This document shows positions 31,982 through 32,613 of a stretch of DNA of 32,613 nucleotides, in pieces (the stretch's first letter is position 1; every line of letters begins with the position of its first letter). Origin of the DNA: Actinomyces sp. ZJ308. Its GTDB lineage: Bacteria; Actinomycetota; Actinomycetes; Actinomycetales; Actinomycetaceae. Position numbers and translations under genes: made by a program. The DNA is taken from assembly GCF_011752065.1 (NCBI RefSeq), contig NZ_JAAIJY010000036.1, positions 1-32,613 on the forward strand, written 5' to 3'. The notes under the pieces are model-generated. The model made no database searches, was not told the DNA's origin, and saw only the letters and a list, made by a program, of their open reading frames with translations.

Positions 31982-32613
31982 CAGCGCAGGTTCTCCACCT
32001 TGACCATGAAGGTGTCCTCCTCGCCGCGCCGCTCGGTCTGGGAGCAGGACCCGCCGATCCTCCACACCTGGCGGTAGAAGCTCAGCTCGGCCTCGTAGCG
32101 GCGTCGGATGTTCGCGGCCAGGCGGAAGCCGTGCCCCTCACCCTGGAAGACCTCCAGGGCCACCGGCGCGCCGGCCGCCTTGAGGGCCTCGTACATGGCG
32201 GTGGCCTGATCCACCGGGACGATCGGGTCCTCCGAGCCCTGGATGAGCAGCAGCGGGACACCGATGTCCTCGATGTGGTTGATGGGGCTGCGCTCGTCCA
32301 GAACCGGGTCGTCGATGTCCTGGGTGCCCATGAGCTGGCCGATGTAGTGCGACTCGAACTTGTGGGTCGTGCGCACCAGCCGCTTGAGGTCGGTCACCCC
32401 GAAGCAGGAGCTGGCCGCCGTGAACACCGTGGAGTGGGTGATGGCCGACAGCACCGTGAAGCCTCCGGCCGAGCCCCCGCGGATCGCGATGCGGCGCGGA
32501 TCCACGAGCCCGGCGTCCACCAGGTGCTGGGCGCCGCTGACGCAGTCGTCGACGTCGTAGACGCCCCACTTGCCCTCCAGGGCCTTGCGGTAGCCGGTCC
32601 CGTAGCCCATGGA
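31981..32613 (-). CDS. S9 family peptidase / dipeptidyl aminopeptidase, C-terminal part
   Basis: The gene runs off the right edge; 211 codons of its 3' end are present. This is the alpha/beta-hydrolase catalytic domain of the prolyl oligopeptidase (S9) family. The nucleophile Ser is in RGGSAGGF, the acid in GSEDPIVP and the His in GEGHGF. The order and spacing fit dipeptidyl aminopeptidase/acylaminoacyl peptidases. The missing N-terminal part would normally be a beta-propeller. The ClC gene starts within its stop codon. The C-terminal extension after RQVWRIGG is short and polar. Confidence 0.88.
   Translation of the reverse strand, partial: SMGYGTGYRKALEGKWGVYDVDDCVSGAQHLVDAGLVDPRRIAIRGGSAGGFTVLSAITHSTVFTAASSCFGVTDLKRLVRTTHKFESHYIGQLMGTQDIDDPVLDERSPINHIEDIGVPLLLIQGSEDPIVPVDQATAMYEALKAAGAPVALEVFQGEGHGFRLAANIRRRYEAELSFYRQVWRIGGSCSQTERRGEEDTFMVKVENLR

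Overview
The window is high-GC DNA from an actinobacterium. The support is a strong G/C preference at third codon positions, many GTG starts, start codons placed 6-7 nt after a -10 hexamer, a two-domain glnE beside a second glutamine synthetase, and an NhaA-thioredoxin fusion. The gene set suggests an Actinomyces-like member of the Actinomycetaceae. That genus call is an inference from family knowledge, not from a search.

Layout, left half. Positions 1-117 are the right end of an IS3-type insertion sequence. Its edge abuts an nhaA gene that appears to have lost its own start. panB follows convergently. A nitrogen block comes next: glnA2 and glnE (plus strand), a histidine phosphatase (plus), a three-gene polar amino acid ABC transporter (minus), and the main glutamine synthetase glnA1 (minus). 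GlnA1 carries the tyrosine that GlnE would modify, while the GlnA2 beside glnE lacks it. A DUF4191 membrane protein and the lipoate genes lipB-lipA (minus) follow.

Layout, right half. A membrane protein with a kinase-like cytoplasmic domain (plus) is followed by an AraC regulator (minus) divergent from a DUF1772 membrane protein and an NmrA-type oxidoreductase. A decayed copy of the last 34 codons of the kinase-like gene lies just past this three-gene module. Next is a two-domain flavoprotein, phytoene desaturase/retinol saturase-like joined to a ferredoxin-reductase-like module. It is divergent from a TetR regulator, with two 19-bp operators between them. Then come the E2 (two almost identical lipoyl domains) and E3 subunits of a 2-oxoacid dehydrogenase, a leucyl aminopeptidase with a long acidic insertion, a four-helix membrane protein, a ClC chloride transporter with CBS domains, and the C-terminal part of an S9 peptidase running off the right edge.

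How parts fit together. GlnE and GlnA1 form the adenylylation control pair, probably with nitrogen-linked amino acid uptake between them. LipB and LipA make the cofactor carried by the E2 lipoyl domains and re-oxidised by the E3. The least familiar unit is the desaturase-reductase fusion with its TetR and twin operators. The kinase-like fragment duplication around the AraC module is the clearest sign of local rearrangement. No tRNA, rRNA or CRISPR array was seen, and no gene-free stretch exceeds 300 bases.
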